Source of the DNA: Ascaphus truei
Taxonomy: Eukaryota; Chordata; Amphibia; Anura; Ascaphidae
Assembly (NCBI GenBank): GCA_036426205.1
Contig: CM071567.1
Span: 289,913,141 to 289,977,140 of the forward strand
Length of the DNA stretch: 64,000 nt
Direction of reading: 5' to 3'
Shown here piece after piece: positions 1 to 10,108 of this stretch (the stretch's first letter is position 1; each line of letters starts with the position of its first letter). The notes under the pieces are model-generated. The model was not told the DNA's origin, searched no databases, and saw only the letters and a program-made list of their open reading frames with translations. A program made the translations under genes and the position numbers.

Positions 1-300
1 CTTAGATCAGCCCAGGACAGTCAGGAGAGCCATTACAATCAAAATGCTCGTATGAGAGTGTTTCACCCAGGAGATCAAGTGATGTTGTTGTTACCCAGTT
101 GTAAGAGCAAACTCCTAGCCAAATGGCAGGGCCCATTCAAAGTACTCCGCCGCACGGGTGATGTGGATTATGAGATTGCTTAACCAGGGTCCAGGAAGGG
201 TAAACAAATTTACCATGTGAACTTGCTGAAACCGTGGAAGGTGCAGCGGTCTCTATTCATCCACCCGGTGGAGGAGGAAAGGGACTTGGGTCCTCAGCCC
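1..300 (+). pseudogene. G1 integrase C-terminal domain (fragment)
   Basis: In vertebrate Gypsy integrases the C-terminal domain binds DNA and helps position the integration complex. The translated piece shows the usual landmarks: a GDQV-type strand after a charged linker, the KWQGPF motif near 121-138, and a terminal YHVNLLKPW motif near 212-236. One in-frame stop follows the DYEIA motif near 181. The catalytic core lies left of the window in this copy and is seen in copy B at 12040-12800. The RT begins about 250 bases downstream in the same direction, which gives the unusual IN-before-RT order. Confidence 0.8.
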
Positions 301-479
301 CCATGGGAGAACATCGTGGGTGACGATAAAATCCCAATGGGTAGACAGTTGTCCTCTGAACAAAAAGGGACTTGTTAGAAATAGTTACACAATTCCATGA
401 TGTTTTTTCTGATTTGCCAGGGCAAACTAATTTAATTTCACATGTGATCGAGACAGCACCTGGGGTAAAAGTTACGTTC

Positions 480-1170
480 CCGTCCTTATAGGTTTCCTGA
501 AAGTCGTAGGTACCTGGTAGAGAAGGATGTACAAGAAATTTTACACTTAGGAGTGATTGAGGAATCATGCAGTGAGTGGTGTAGTCCACTAGTTATGGTC
601 CCTAAACCCGATAGGAAGGTAAGATTTTGTGTGGACCTCCGAAAGTACAATGCGGTATCCAATTTTGACGCATATCCGATGTCAAGTGTGGACGAGTTAA
701 TTGACACACTTGGTAACACGGAATATATATCCACGCTGGACTTAACAAAAGGATACTGGGAAATACCTTTAGAGGATAAGTCCAAGTGCAAAACAGCCTT
801 TGCCACTACCATGGGTTTATACCAGTTTGTGATAATGCCATTTGGACTGCATGGAGCCCCAGCCACATTTCAGAGACTCATGGATAAAGTGCTGAGACCC
901 CTAGGGCTTATGCCGCAGCCTACCTAGATGACATTGTCATTTATAGTAAACACTGGCGGGCCCATCTAAATAGGCTGAAAGCGGTCCTCAAATCTCTAAG
1001 AGAGGCAGGGCTTACAGTCAACCCTAAGAAATGTGCCTTAGGTAAGGCGGAAACCAAATACTTAGGGTATGCAGTGGGAGTTGGAAAAGTAAGGCCACTA
1101 GCTGACAAGGTAGTTGCCCTGAAAGAAGTTCCGACCCACCCAAACAAAAACGCAGGTACGCTCTCTGCTG
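480..1170 (+). pseudogene. G1 reverse transcriptase (frameshifted)
   Basis: Ty3/Gypsy reverse transcriptase, which copies the element RNA into cDNA. An open stretch at 553-927 carries the fingers and palm landmarks GVIEES, VPKPDRKVRFCVD, LDLTKGYW and MPFGLHGAPATFQRLMD. The catalytic box YLDDIVIYS follows at 921-947 but in another frame, so at least one frameshift separates it from the front half. The thumb and connection continue to about 1170 (NPKKCALG, then KYLGYAVG). The family identity is clear. The copy is inactive as written, although the indels could be consensus errors, because copy B carries a different set of indels. Confidence 0.88.
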
Positions 1171-1249
1171 GGTTTAGCAGGGTATTATCGGCGGTTCATC
1201 CCCAACTACTCGGAAGTTGCAGCCCAATTAACGGACCTCACAAAAAAGT

Positions 1250-1735
1250 GTGCCCCTTCACAAGTGGTATGGTCAAGGGAGTGTCAGAGAGCCTTTGAGG
1301 ACATAAAAAGGTGTCTATCAGAGGGTCCCGTCCTTAGAAGCCCAGACTTCTACAGGCCTTTTGTAGTGCAAACCGATGCATCAGAGATAGGGCTAGAGGC
1401 AGTGTTGTCACAACAGTTTGAGGGAGTGGAACATCCGATACTTTTTCTGAGTAGGAAATTGTTCCCGAGGGAAAAAAACTACTCAGTTATTGAGAAGGAG
1501 TGCCTCGCAGTAAAGTGGGCAATCGAGGCTTTGAGGCATTACCTGGCAGGAGTCCATTTTACTCTGGTGACGGACCATGCTCCATTAAAGTGGTTAAATA
1601 GTATGAAGGACTCCAATGCTAGATTGACCAGGTGGTATATGGCCCTCCAACCCTTCTCATTTGAGATTTAGCACAGGCCGGGAAAAGAAAATGCAGATGC
1701 TGACTTCTTTTATAGAGAAGGGGTGGATGATCGGG
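1250..1735 (+). pseudogene. G1 RNase H domain
   Basis: RNase H removes the RNA strand during reverse transcription. The open stretch at 1264-1671 contains QTDASEIGLEAVLSQ with the first acidic residue, the SRKLFPREKNYSVIEKECLA stretch with the glutamate, and LVTDHAPLKWL with the third acidic residue. A stop interrupts the reading just before the HRPGKENADAD motif at about 1672-1700. Copy B has the same stop at the same place, so it predates the duplication. The domain ends about 50 bases before the polypurine tract, as expected when RNase H is the last pol domain. Confidence 0.85.
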
Positions 1736-1769
1736 CTTCAGCCGTGCATGGCCTCAGCCACACACTAAC

Positions 1770-1779
1770 AGGGGAGGAA
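1770..1779 (+). promoter_or_regulatory. Polypurine tract of G1 copy A
   Basis: The purine run AGGGGAGGAA directly abuts the TGTGACAG start of the LTR. This is where plus-strand DNA synthesis is primed in LTR retrotransposons. Copy B has an equivalent run at about 14622-14632, slightly altered. Confidence 0.6.
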
Positions 1780-2235
1780 TGTGACAGGGTGAATGAACGT
1801 CACCAGCCATATACCTGGCAAACCTATGTTTAGGCTTGCAGTGCAGCAATAACGACGTTAAGTTTCAGTTGAGAAGGGCTGCTTAATTAGTCTGACCCCA
1901 GCTGCACAATCAAGGTGTTTTAAAACCCCCAGGCTGTAAACACATGCAAGCTAGCTGGTCAGGAGACAGGACTGATATACTGAAGAGATTACTGCTATAA
2001 GGTCTGTTTTTCAAAGTACATGTGTGATGACTGTCTGTGTCCTGCATGCTGAAGAGAAGCTGCCTTGTTTTCTATGCTGAAGAGAAGCTATTTTGTTTTT
2101 GTCTGCTGAAGAGAAGCTATTTTGTTTTTGTATGCTGAAGAGAAGCTATTTTGTTTTTGTGTGCTGTATGTTTTTAAGGCTCAATAAATAAGCCTTATCA
2201 AGGGAACCCGTATGTGTGGTTGTATGTACCCTGCA
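1780..2235 (+). repeat. G1 3' LTR, copy A
   Basis: The LTR starts TGTGACAGGG and ends near ACCCTGCA. It matches the LTRs at 9347-9776 and 14634-15084. Four tandem units of about 29 bases, each containing GCTGAAGAGAAGCT, lie at about 2048-2160, and AATAAA near 2184 is a likely polyadenylation signal. The exact 3' boundary is uncertain by a few bases. Confidence 0.85.
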
Positions 2236-2239
2236 AAAC

Positions 2240-3095
2240 CATGTCTCCTTGGCTATGTCAAGTGTTAGGGTGTCAGGGTGTCAAGATGTCTGCCATACAA
2301 CAATTCAAATGGTGAGAACCCTGAAGATGCTTGAGGCACTTCTCTAATAGTAAACATTAAATAAGGTAACAGAAAGTCCCAGTTCTTTCCATCCTTATCA
2401 ATCACTTTCTGCAGCATTGCCTTTAGGGTTTTATTTAACCGCTACCCCAAACCATCAGTTTGTGGGTGATACACAGAGGTTTTTAACTGTTTTATGTGGA
2501 GAAGTTTGCATAACTCCATGGTTACCCGAGACATAAATGGAGCACCCTGATCTGTTAGGATCTCCTTGGCAATCCCCACCCGGCTAAACATCATCATTAA
2601 TTCGTTAGCAATAGATTTTGCTGAGATCGTGCGTAGAGGGATTGCCTCAGGATATCGGGTTGCATAGTCTAATATCACCAGAATGTACTGATGCCCCCTG
2701 GCTGACTTCACTAAACGGCCAACAAAATCCATAGCAATGCGTTCAAATTGGATTTCAATTACTGGTAGGGGTACCAACGGACTACGGTACGCTGGCAAAG
2801 GGGCAGTGAGCTGACATTCAGGACACAACAAACAGTAATCTATTATTGCTGCCATCACCCCCGGCCAATAAAAACTAATGAGAATACGCTCTTTCGTCTT
2901 TTCAACCCCTAGGTGACAACCTAGAATATGGCTATGTGTGAGGCTTAACACAGTGCGCTGATAAGCTTTTGGCACTAACAACTGTTTTACACTACCAGAC
3001 TGCTTTTCCTCAAGGCGATACAATAGATCGCTATACACTTCAAAGTAAGAATAAGAAAAGGGTCTGTCTGGATTAGTAGGTGTTCCAATCCTCAC
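2240..3095 (-). pseudogene. G2 integrase, zinc-binding and core domains
   Basis: A DDE-type integrase that inserts element cDNA. The open frame 3095-2442 shows an HHCC zinc-binding domain (two histidines around HSHILGCHLG, then CLLCPEC) and the core aspartates in AMDFVGRL and LTDQGAPF. The HPQTDGLG stretch that normally precedes the catalytic glutamate runs into a stop. The same lesion occurs in the second copy at about 15289, so the element was defective before it was duplicated. The frame continues to about 2250 (FSPFELLYGRH) and is then cut by the G1 insertion. The missing C-terminus lies at 9346-9024. Confidence 0.87.
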
Positions 3096-3112
3096 CTAAA
3101 TGGAATTTCGGG

Positions 3113-3790
3113 CTACTGACAAAGTGGGATCTGACCACTGGGCACTCTAAAGTTATCTGGGCTGACCTCTAAATCATTAAGGTCAATGTCTGGTTCAAGA
3201 CTATTAGATGGTCCGGCATAATTTTGTTCTGGCTTGTCGCCCACTAGTGCTTTTATATGGTATGGCTGTTTATTTCCAGACCCATTTGTGCTATGTACTT
3301 CGTCTCCCAAAATGTCAGCAAACGGGAAATCATCATTACGTACATCTGATGAACCAGTGCCAAGTTTTTCAGCAGCTTGCCATACATTTAGAAAATGGGG
3401 GAAATCTCTACCAATAATCATGTCATGGGCTGATTTTGGTAAAAGACCCACTCGACAATTTATAGAGCCACACTTTGTCTCAACCTGTATTTCAGCAGTG
3501 GGATAGTTATGTACATCCCCATGTACACAGGAAATATCAATCTTTCGGGAGTCATCTACATGAATCCATTTACCAAATCTGGGTCTATGAGGGTCACCAT
3601 ACTCCCTGAATCTAGTAATGCCTGAACCCTTTTCCCCTCTACCTGTACGGAACACCAAGGGTGACTATTCAAACAGCCATTTTTGTTTGCAGAACACACA
3701 GTTTGAGCATACAGTGAGTAATCATCCTCATTATTACTACCCACATTACATTCCATAGGTTTAACCATTTTGGCACAGTCCTTTGCCATA
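3113..3790 (-). pseudogene. G2 aspartic protease region
   Basis: A retropepsin-type protease that would process Gag-Pol. The catalytic loop is seen as ALLDSGSMVTLID in the frame 3789-3556, and a second frame (3658-3113) carries the C-terminal flap-side motif HDMIIGRDFP. One frameshift near 3600 separates the two. A spacer rich in Asp, Asn and Ser follows up to the integrase. The position directly between the gag zinc knuckle and the integrase supports the IN-before-RT order. Confidence 0.75.
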
Positions 3791-4860
3791 TTTCCAAACT
3801 CTCAACATTTAAAACATTTCATAGCATAGTCCCTTGTAGGTTCATCCCGCTTAACAAAGTTCCTTTCTCTTGTGGTTATGTCCCTGGGGTTATAAAACCC
3901 AACGTGTTCATCAAAATGCCCCCTTTTCCCTGGAACAGTCTTACCAGTTTTACTGGGGCTCTGGACCTTCCGGTTCGGAGGCTGCCCTTGGATAGGGGGT
4001 TGAAGCCATTCTCCTGCTGCAACGTACCATTCTACCAATGTGACTAGCTGGTCAGCTGTTTGTGGATCACTCTGACTGACCCAGCGAAGAAGGGAAACAG
4101 GTAAGCCTCACAGAAATCGGTCCATCACTAGTTGCTCCACAATGTGGCTGGATGTGTTGATTTCCAGTTGTAACCACTTTCTGGCAAGATGTATTAAGTC
4201 AAATATCTGTGATCTCGTGGCTTTATCCAGGTTGTAGGTCCATGAGGGAAACCTCTGGGCACGGACAGCCATTATCACTTCTTTACATGCCAGGATCTCT
4301 GTTTTCAGCTTGCTGTAATCACTGGCTTGAGCCGGTTCCAGATCATAGTATGCTTTCTGGGCCTCCCCACTCAGAAACGGTGCTAGCAGACTTGACCATT
4401 CAGCCACATGCCATTTTTCTCTCTCAGCCGTCCTCTCAAACGCCATCAGGTAGGCCTCTACATCATCTGCAGCCACCATCTTTTGCAGGTAGTTACTCAC
4501 TCTAACCACCTTAGGATGTGCTTCTGTGGCATTTCCGATAAGCCTCTCAGATAGGCCCTGGATCTCCAGAAGTAAGGCATGGACGGCATTTTTCTGCTCC
4601 TCTCTGAGCAAACGATGAGCTTCATCCTGGGCAAGTGCAGCTTGCTTAATAAAAACATATGTGTTTAACTTCTGGGCTAGCACCAGTTGCTGCAATGCTG
4701 CAATGCTTTCCTGCTGTGTGACATTAGTCTCAGGAAACCGTCTGTTAGTTTCTTGCTGGGTGCCATTAGTTTATTGCTGTACAGATGTGGATTGGATAAG
4801 GGCTTTCATAATTTCCTCCATTCTCCAGCAGTCTCTTTTTGCACCTTATAGGCTTGTCAG
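3786..4860 (-). pseudogene. G2 gag (capsid-like region plus degenerate zinc knuckle)
   Basis: Gag forms the intracellular particle. The frame 4695-4108 carries a capsid-like segment with the vertebrate-Gypsy landmarks AYLMAFERTAEREKW, WSSLLAPFLSGEAQKAYYDL and KLKTEILA. A frame at 4038-3802 continues through a basic linker to a CCHC-type knuckle near 3830-3786 (CFKC, then NMAKDC). In that knuckle the histidine is replaced by asparagine and a stop falls just after the second cysteine. A Gln- and Ala-rich N-terminal piece is at 4800-4600. The start codon is not clear. Confidence 0.75.
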
Positions 4861-4867
4861 TGTGAGG

Positions 4868-4885
4868 CCCGCATTCTCCACCATA
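4868..4885 (-). promoter_or_regulatory. Candidate primer-binding site of G2
   Basis: Immediately inside the LTR on the minus strand is a stretch beginning TGGTGGAGAATGCGGG, after a two-base spacer. TGG next to an LTR end is typical of tRNA primer sites, but I cannot assign the tRNA without a search. Confidence 0.35.
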
Positions 4886-6277
4886 TGTGACAAAAGTATC
4901 CTTTTGCTATGTACCTTTTGTCCAGGGATCACCACTTTCACACAGCCCTCCAGGTAGAGGAGACAGTCTACTGACACAGAGGTGAAAAATAAAGCTTTGG
5001 CTTGTTTATTTTGCCATTCAAATGTTACAGCAGATAACATGAGTAAATCAAACAAAACAAAACAAAAGTCCTTGCTCTCCTGAGCACAAAACAGCTTTCT
5101 CAGTGCAAACTTCGGTCAGCCTTATGTATATGAGAACCAGTGTACTAAGAAGACCCAAGGTGATAAAATGTAGTATTCCCTTCCATTATTAAACTGAGCT
5201 TGTGTGAGGGATTTTGTCAGTGCATACTTCTCTGAGAGTAAAAAAGGTCTGCCTTGCTCTGCTCAGAGCAGGTTTTTAATCAGCTCCCTGCCTCAATTAG
5301 CAGCTGCAGCCATGTGAAACCAGGGAGAGCTAGAAGTCCCGGTTTGGACTCCACCTGGCAAATCTCCAAATGGCTGTCAGGGGAAGTGATCACCACAATG
5401 AGACGGGACCGCGGTGCTGAGGTGGGATGGATATAACGCCACCCACAGCCACGAGGGCACGTCTTGAGAGTAGATGGTCTGGGAGTCAGGTCGGGGCAGG
5501 AGAGGGTACGGTGATGCTAGAGGGTGTGTTGCCAAGTCCGGGGTTGTAGAGAGAAGGACGTAATCATTTAACGTTTGCAGGGTTCGGGATGCCAGAAGGC
5601 GGAGAGTCGTGTTGCGTTTGCCGAGTCGGGATGCCAGAGGTGTGGGTAGTCGGTAGAGGAAGCGGTTTGGTACACGAGGAAGAGACTGCAAAACAAGACA
5701 GGACAAGACAGGATAGGGAGGCAGAGAGTGATGGAACAACTTGTTCTATGCTCAGACCAATGAGTTAATGAAGCGCTTAGGGTATGGATAGGCATGAGGG
5801 TGCCAATGGCAGAGTAGCAAGGTGGGGTGGGTGTGTGAATGGGACAGGCTGAGGCAGGGATAGGTCACAGAGAAACCCTGGAGGAGGGAGGGACTAGACG
5901 AACGAGCACATTTGATTGAGGCATTGTAAAGAGGAGATATGCCTTTAGAGGCTGGTGCTCCTCCATGTGGATGCGCCCCGTGTGGCCGTACTTGCAGGCA
6001 CGTGACCGAGTACAAGCCAGGCCTGACACTTGAAGGGGGATGTGACACGTGCGCGCGAGCGCCTAGGCAATATGTCAATCAACTTCTGGAGGGAGGATCG
6101 CTACGAGAGCGGGAGAGCCCGGCGGCTCCAAGGGTAAGTGAGGAGCACGCCGAGGACGGCGTGACTCCCAGAACCTTACACTGGCAAACCTCCAAAACAT
6201 GGAGTGGGGCAGAAACCCTCAATAATTTAGGGCCATAATATACCACTTTCCACTACCGTTCCCTCATTTCTGTCACA
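4886..6277 (-). repeat. G2 LTR shared by two tandem units, split by an insertion
   Basis: On the minus strand the LTR begins TGTGACAGAAATGAG at 6277 and ends TTTTGTCACA at 4886, so its ends are inverted repeats of each other. RNase H and a polypurine run (GGGGGGGAGG, about 6282-6291) lie directly upstream, and the candidate primer site and gag directly downstream. It therefore acts as the 3' LTR of one unit and the 5' LTR of the next. An insert of about 807 bases (5373-6179) interrupts it, and the intact length would be near 590. The partial LTR at 15722-15935 lacks this insert. Confidence 0.8.
5373..6179. mobile_element. Insertion within the G2 LTR
   Basis: The G2 LTR sequence CTGGCAAATCTCCAAA occurs on both sides of this segment (about 5357-5372 and 6180-6195, one mismatch). 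The other LTR copy reads straight through at 15839-15856, so this is an insertion with a direct repeat of about 15 bases. The segment is GC-rich and has no convincing ORF. Near its right end a purine run (GAAGGGGGA) is followed by TGTGACACG and ends ACCTTACA, which resembles the polypurine tract and a short LTR of another retrotransposon. The family is unknown. Confidence 0.5.
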
Positions 6278-6389
6278 TACCTCCCCCCCAGCTCAGGACC
6301 TAGTAGGGAGAAGTGACCGTGCACACCAGTGAATGCATTCTTGATTAGGCCACTGCATTTCCTTGTTTACTGCCTGCTCTGTGTACTGA

Positions 6390-6950
6390 GAACTTGTAGG
6401 GTTGCAGACTAAGGAAACCAGAAAAGTCACTCTGCTATTTTTCTCCTATTCTGACTCATCCAGGTTAGGTGTGCGTGGTCTGTCACAGCCATGAATTTCC
6501 TGCCTAACAGGTAGTACTTAAGACGTCTTCTGTCCACTTTATAGCACTACTCTCTTTTTCAACTATGGAATAATTCTTCTGGGGGTTAAGTTTTTTCTTA
6601 GGTATAAGATGGATGTTCTTCATTCTGGTTTATCTTGTGAGAGGAGGACCGACAAGCACCTACATCCCGATGCATGGGTTGCAAAATAAATTCTCTAGAA
6701 AAATCAAAGGTTATTAACAATGGTTGGACATATATGGCTTTCTTTCAGTGTCCGAATGACCTGTTCTATTTCAGGGGACCATTTTACCATTACTGGGGCT
6801 CTTGCTTTTGTCAGATCAGTAATGAACATGCAAGGGTAGCAAAGTAGAGATAAATCTCCGGTAATGATCCAATAGGACTAGGAAAGTTCTCACCTGTTTA
6901 GTACGTGACAGGCCGGGGCCAATTCCATATGGCTTCCACTTTAGCCATAT
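6390..6950 (-). pseudogene. G2 RNase H (right unit)
   Basis: Minus-strand translation in several frames gives an eroded Gypsy RNase H: FATHASGCRCLSVLLSQD near 6660-6600, a LRKNLTPRRIIP stretch near 6590-6550 and VTDHA near 6490. An RT-connection segment with PVMVKWSPEIEQ lies upstream near 6800-6750. It ends about 110 bases before the polypurine tract that abuts the LTR at 6277. Stops and frameshifts are frequent, so this unit is older or less accurately sequenced than the gag-protease unit. Confidence 0.65.
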
Positions 6951-8450
6951 GAGGTTTCCACTAACCCTCTACCAATAGAATATCCCAAATATTTGGCTTC
7001 CCTCTAAGCCACAATCAATTACTTGGGTTAGCCGTTAACCCAGCAGTGTGAATCGAGTTTAACATGCTTGTAATTTGGGAGGTGAGATTCCCAATCTTCC
7101 ATATGTGATCACTACAATGTCTAGATGCAGCTGCATATAATGTAGTGTGGCCTTAATATTCTGTCCATCATCCTTTGAAAGGTGGCAGTAGCCCCATGTA
7201 GACAAACAGCAACACTTTTTATTGGAAATCCCATCAGATAGAAAAGGCAGTCTTTTCCTTGCTTGCTTGGAGTGGAACCTGCCAGTAACTTTTGTCATGA
7301 GTGATAAACAAAGGAGTGAGTAATAAGTGCACACCATATACAGTGCTAAATTTGGTGTGAAAGTGCACTAAAATATTATAAGTGATAACAATATAAACAC
7401 TATACGTGAACTGGTATAGGAGCGTCTGCAGCTGAATAAGGGGTGGCTCGGCACACCACCAGGAGCTAGTAGAACATGTAAGAACAAAAAGAAAACAGCG
7501 CACAACGCATCTAGTGAAGTATATCGATAAAATTGTATTAAATATCCAGGAAAGGTAATGTGCGTACATCAGGGAAATATTAAAACAGCATTTATGGACA
7601 AATACCTACGCCAACACGACATGAAGATCGGGACAGTAAAGGATCAGGCAGCCATCTGGCTCCAAAGGTAAGGACAATTCACAGGTCACCACAGTGATAA
7701 AGTGTCCACAAGTGGGGTGCGGTGAGGGCAGCAGTCAAGTCCCAAGCACTGGAGACTGATCGAACTTGTCTCTGTGGGGACTCTGATACTTGGGACTGAC
7801 TGCTGCCACTCACCGCACCCACTTGGGACCAGCCTATCTGTGGTGACCTGTGAATTGTCCTTACCTGGGGAGCCAGATGGCATGTAGATCCATGACTGTC
7901 CATACTGTATCTTCATGTCGGTGTGGCGTATGGGTAATTTGTCCCATGAAATGTGTTTTAATATTTCCCTGATGAACGCATATTACCTATCCTTGGATTA
8001 TTTATACAATTTGTATCCCTGATATACTTCACTATGAGCATTGTGCGCTGTTTTCTTTTGGTTTAACTTTTGTCATTAGCGTAGTGGTGAGGGGTAACGG
8101 GCTTTCCCAAGCCTCTCACTAGCTCATAAACTTGGCAGGGTAGGAATCAAATTTTGAGATGGCATTCAGCTTGCGATAATCGTTACAAACCTTATAGTAC
8201 CATCCGGCTTTGGGACAAGCACAATAGGGCTGATCCAGTCACACTTTGTGACTCCTCAATCACCCCAAGTTCTAGCATTTCTTAACCTCTGCTCTAATTG
8301 CCTCTCTACGAGCTGCAGGTATTCTATAAGGGCTTAAGATTGACCCTTTTTCCTGAATCAGCTTATAATGTCATGTCTAATAACCGTGTAGTCCTTCCGG
8401 CGTCGAATGGGAGAATACCCTTTTGTTTAATTTGACAAATTCTTTTTACC
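6951..8450 (-). pseudogene. G2 reverse transcriptase, split by a foldback element
   Basis: The N-terminal half is at 8450-8065 on the minus strand, with YRIPAARREAIRAEV and LGVIEESQS followed by an eroded fingers region. The second half is at 7298-6951, with SYWQVPLQASKEKTAFSI, a GLHG-like stretch and a degraded YxDD region near 7120. Reading crosses from one half to the other at a duplicated 12-base sequence (AACTTTTGTCAT at 8065-8076 and 7287-7298), so the element at 7299-8064 inserted into this gene. Several further frameshifts are present. Confidence 0.65.
7299..8064. mobile_element. Foldback (inverted-repeat) element inserted in G2 RT
   Basis: Flanked by the 12-base direct repeat AACTTTTGTCAT. 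From about 7478 to 8064 the sequence folds back on itself: AAAAAGAAAACAGCGCACAA near 7485 is mirrored near 8040-8060, and CAAGTGGGGTGCGGTGAG near 7712 is mirrored near 7810-7830. The 7299-7477 part is outside the hairpin and may be a separate repeat. No credible protein is encoded, so it is non-autonomous. Confidence 0.6.
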
Positions 8451-8576
8451 TCCTGTGCCTAGTGAGGTGTATAGGACAGGGCCTTTGATATGTTCACTTC
8501 TGGATCTGGGTTTTCCTTAGCGGGGGAAGGCAGGTGTTTTCACAGTAACTAGAACCTCCCTTCTTTCCAAGGCTTG

Positions 8577-9023
8577 AAAGCTGCAGTTCAGTTTTTTTTT
8601 TTTTTTTAATTTTTTTTACTTCAATAGTTTCATGTGTGCAATCTCTAATTACCTAAAGAAACGGTATAGCTGCAGGTCAATTCGTTCTCCATGATTGAGG
8701 CGAAAATTTGTGACATAATTAGTGAATGGATCTGTTTTTCTCGAATATGTCTCTCAGTGGAGCTCATGAATATTCATGAGCACTCCTGCACGACATGTGC
8801 TAGGGGAGGGGGCAGGGCTGACAAAGGGGTGTGCCAGGGCTTGTGACTGGACATGAAGGGGCTGTGGACTTAGCAAATGGCTGTTTAAATAGGAATACAA
8901 GAAATTGGGGTATTCAAAGTGTTTTTTAAAAACAGAAAAATGCTAAAAGTATTTTTCTTACTCACAGAACTGATTTATTTAAAAAACACACACATGCAGG
9001 ATATTGACTGAACTGCAGCTTTT
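8577..9023. mobile_element. MITE-like element with 15-bp terminal inverted repeats
   Basis: Begins AAAGCTGCAGTTCAGT and ends ACTGAACTGCAGCTTT, a perfect inverted pair about 447 bases apart. It interrupts the G2 region between RT and the integrase C-terminus. It contains a poly-T run (about 8590-8610) and a perfect 20-base palindrome at 8762-8781. There is no ORF and no clear target-site duplication, so the superfamily is not assigned. Confidence 0.55.
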
Positions 9024-9346
9024 AAGTAAGTTACATGGTAATTTGTTCAGGTTTTCGTCTGCATGGATGTTTCACTTTATAATTTGACCTCCCCCAGTTT
9101 TTCAATAACCTCATATGGCCCATGCCATTTGCCGCAGAAATGTATTTTCTACTGTGGGAATTAACACTAGGACTCTGTCTCCAGGTTGAAACCTCAGAGA
9201 CCGTAGCATTCTTTATTAAGCTATTTCGGGTTAAGTTGGGCCTTTTCCATATGTCACACACATAGTGGATAATGGCTGCCATACGTTCCTGCATCTGGGA
9301 TATGAGCTCAATTACACTGCGATGGGCTTGTAGTCTCCTGTTCCCA
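9024..9346 (-). pseudogene. G2 integrase C-terminal domain (right unit)
   Basis: Minus-strand frames give the helix SVIELISQMQERMAAII near 9320-9270, then FQPGDRVLVLIPT near 9195-9155 and a KVKHPCRRKPEQI stretch near 9085-9045, the expected Gypsy integrase tail. It joins the integrase core at 15085-15721 across the nested G1 element, which begins exactly at 9347. A frameshift separates the helix from the GDRV segment. Confidence 0.72.
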
Positions 9347-9776
9347 TGTGACAGGGGTGAATGAACGTCACCAGCCATATACCTGGCCAAACCTATGTTT
9401 TAGGCTTGCAGTGCAGCAGTGGCGACGTTTAAGTTTCAGTTGAGAAGGGCTGCTTATATTGTCTGACCCAAGCTGCACAATCAAGTGTTTTAAAACCCCC
9501 AGGCTGTAACACACATGACAAGCTAGCTGGTCAGGAGACAGGAATGAATACTGAAGAGATTACTGCTATAAGTTCTTGTTTCAAAGAACATGTGTGATGA
9601 CTGTCTGTATCCTGCATGCGAAGAGAAGCTGCCTTTTTTTTCTATGCTGAAGAGAAGCTATTTTGTTTTTGTCTGCTGAAGAGAAGCTATTTTGTTTTGT
9701 GCGCTGGGTGTGTTTTAAGGCTCAATAAATAAGCCTTATCAAGAGAACCGCTGTGTGTGGTTGCATGTACCCTGCA
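9347..9776 (+). repeat. G1 5' LTR, copy B
   Basis: Starts TGTGACAGGG and ends ACCCTGCA, like the other two G1 LTRs. It has three, not four, of the GCTGAAGAGAAGCT repeat units (one slightly decayed) and AATAAA near 9725. Confidence 0.82.
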
Positions 9777-10108
9777 CAACATAGGTGTAAGAAGTGTCTG
9801 GATTTTGAGAGGGCCCCTGCAGTTTTGAAGGGCCCAACACATTACAGTGACAGCCGCCTTAGCCTCCTGCGGCTCTTTTCCCCGTGATTTAAAAAAATCG
9901 CAGGCAATCGGGGCTGATGGGGGCGTTTTCGGCCGTTTTGAGGCTGCGGGCATTCTATTGTTAGCGCTAAGCGCTTTCATTGTCTAGTGTATTAGTGCTA
10001 GCAGTGATTTCGGACCGCGTGGAGAAGGCCCCGTGAAAGTCGCGGAAAACATCCCGCATTTTGCCGGGTAAGTCGGAGGAAAGGAGGGGGCCGCAGCAGT
10101 ACACAAAA
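9777..10108 (+). other. G1 5' leader, no gene seen
   Basis: Untranslated leader between the 5' LTR and gag. It contains a GC-rich part and a short hairpin-like GTTAGCGCTAAGCGC near 9960. I could not identify a convincing primer-binding site next to the LTR, so part of this stretch may be secondary insertion or decay. Confidence 0.4.

Larger units (their letters stand above)
1..2235 (+). mobile_element. G1 copy A: 3' half of a Gmr1-like Ty3/Gypsy retrotransposon
   Basis: The element enters from the left edge. In order it contains the integrase C-terminus, reverse transcriptase, RNase H, a polypurine tract and a 3' LTR. The same stretch recurs at about 12840-15084 inside a complete copy, which identifies the parts. 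Integrase precedes RT here, unlike ordinary Ty3/Gypsy elements (RT-RH-IN). The copy is broken by several frameshifts. It is inserted in the integrase gene of the opposite-strand G2 element that resumes at 2236. Confidence 0.85.
2236..6277 (-). mobile_element. G2 left unit: LTR, gag, protease and integrase of a second Gmr1-like Gypsy element
   Basis: Read on the minus strand: LTR (6277-4886), gag (about 4860-3786), protease (3790-3113) and integrase (3095-2240), which is then cut by G1 copy A. There is no room for RT between protease and integrase, so this element also has the IN-before-RT order. Its RT and RNase H are represented in the right unit at 8450-6300. All genes carry stops or frameshifts. 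Confidence 0.85.

Noticed and set aside
5377..6238. ORFs on both strands in the insert within the G2 LTR
   Set aside because: GC-rich sequence with overlapping open frames and no recognisable domain; better explained as untranslated retroelement sequence.
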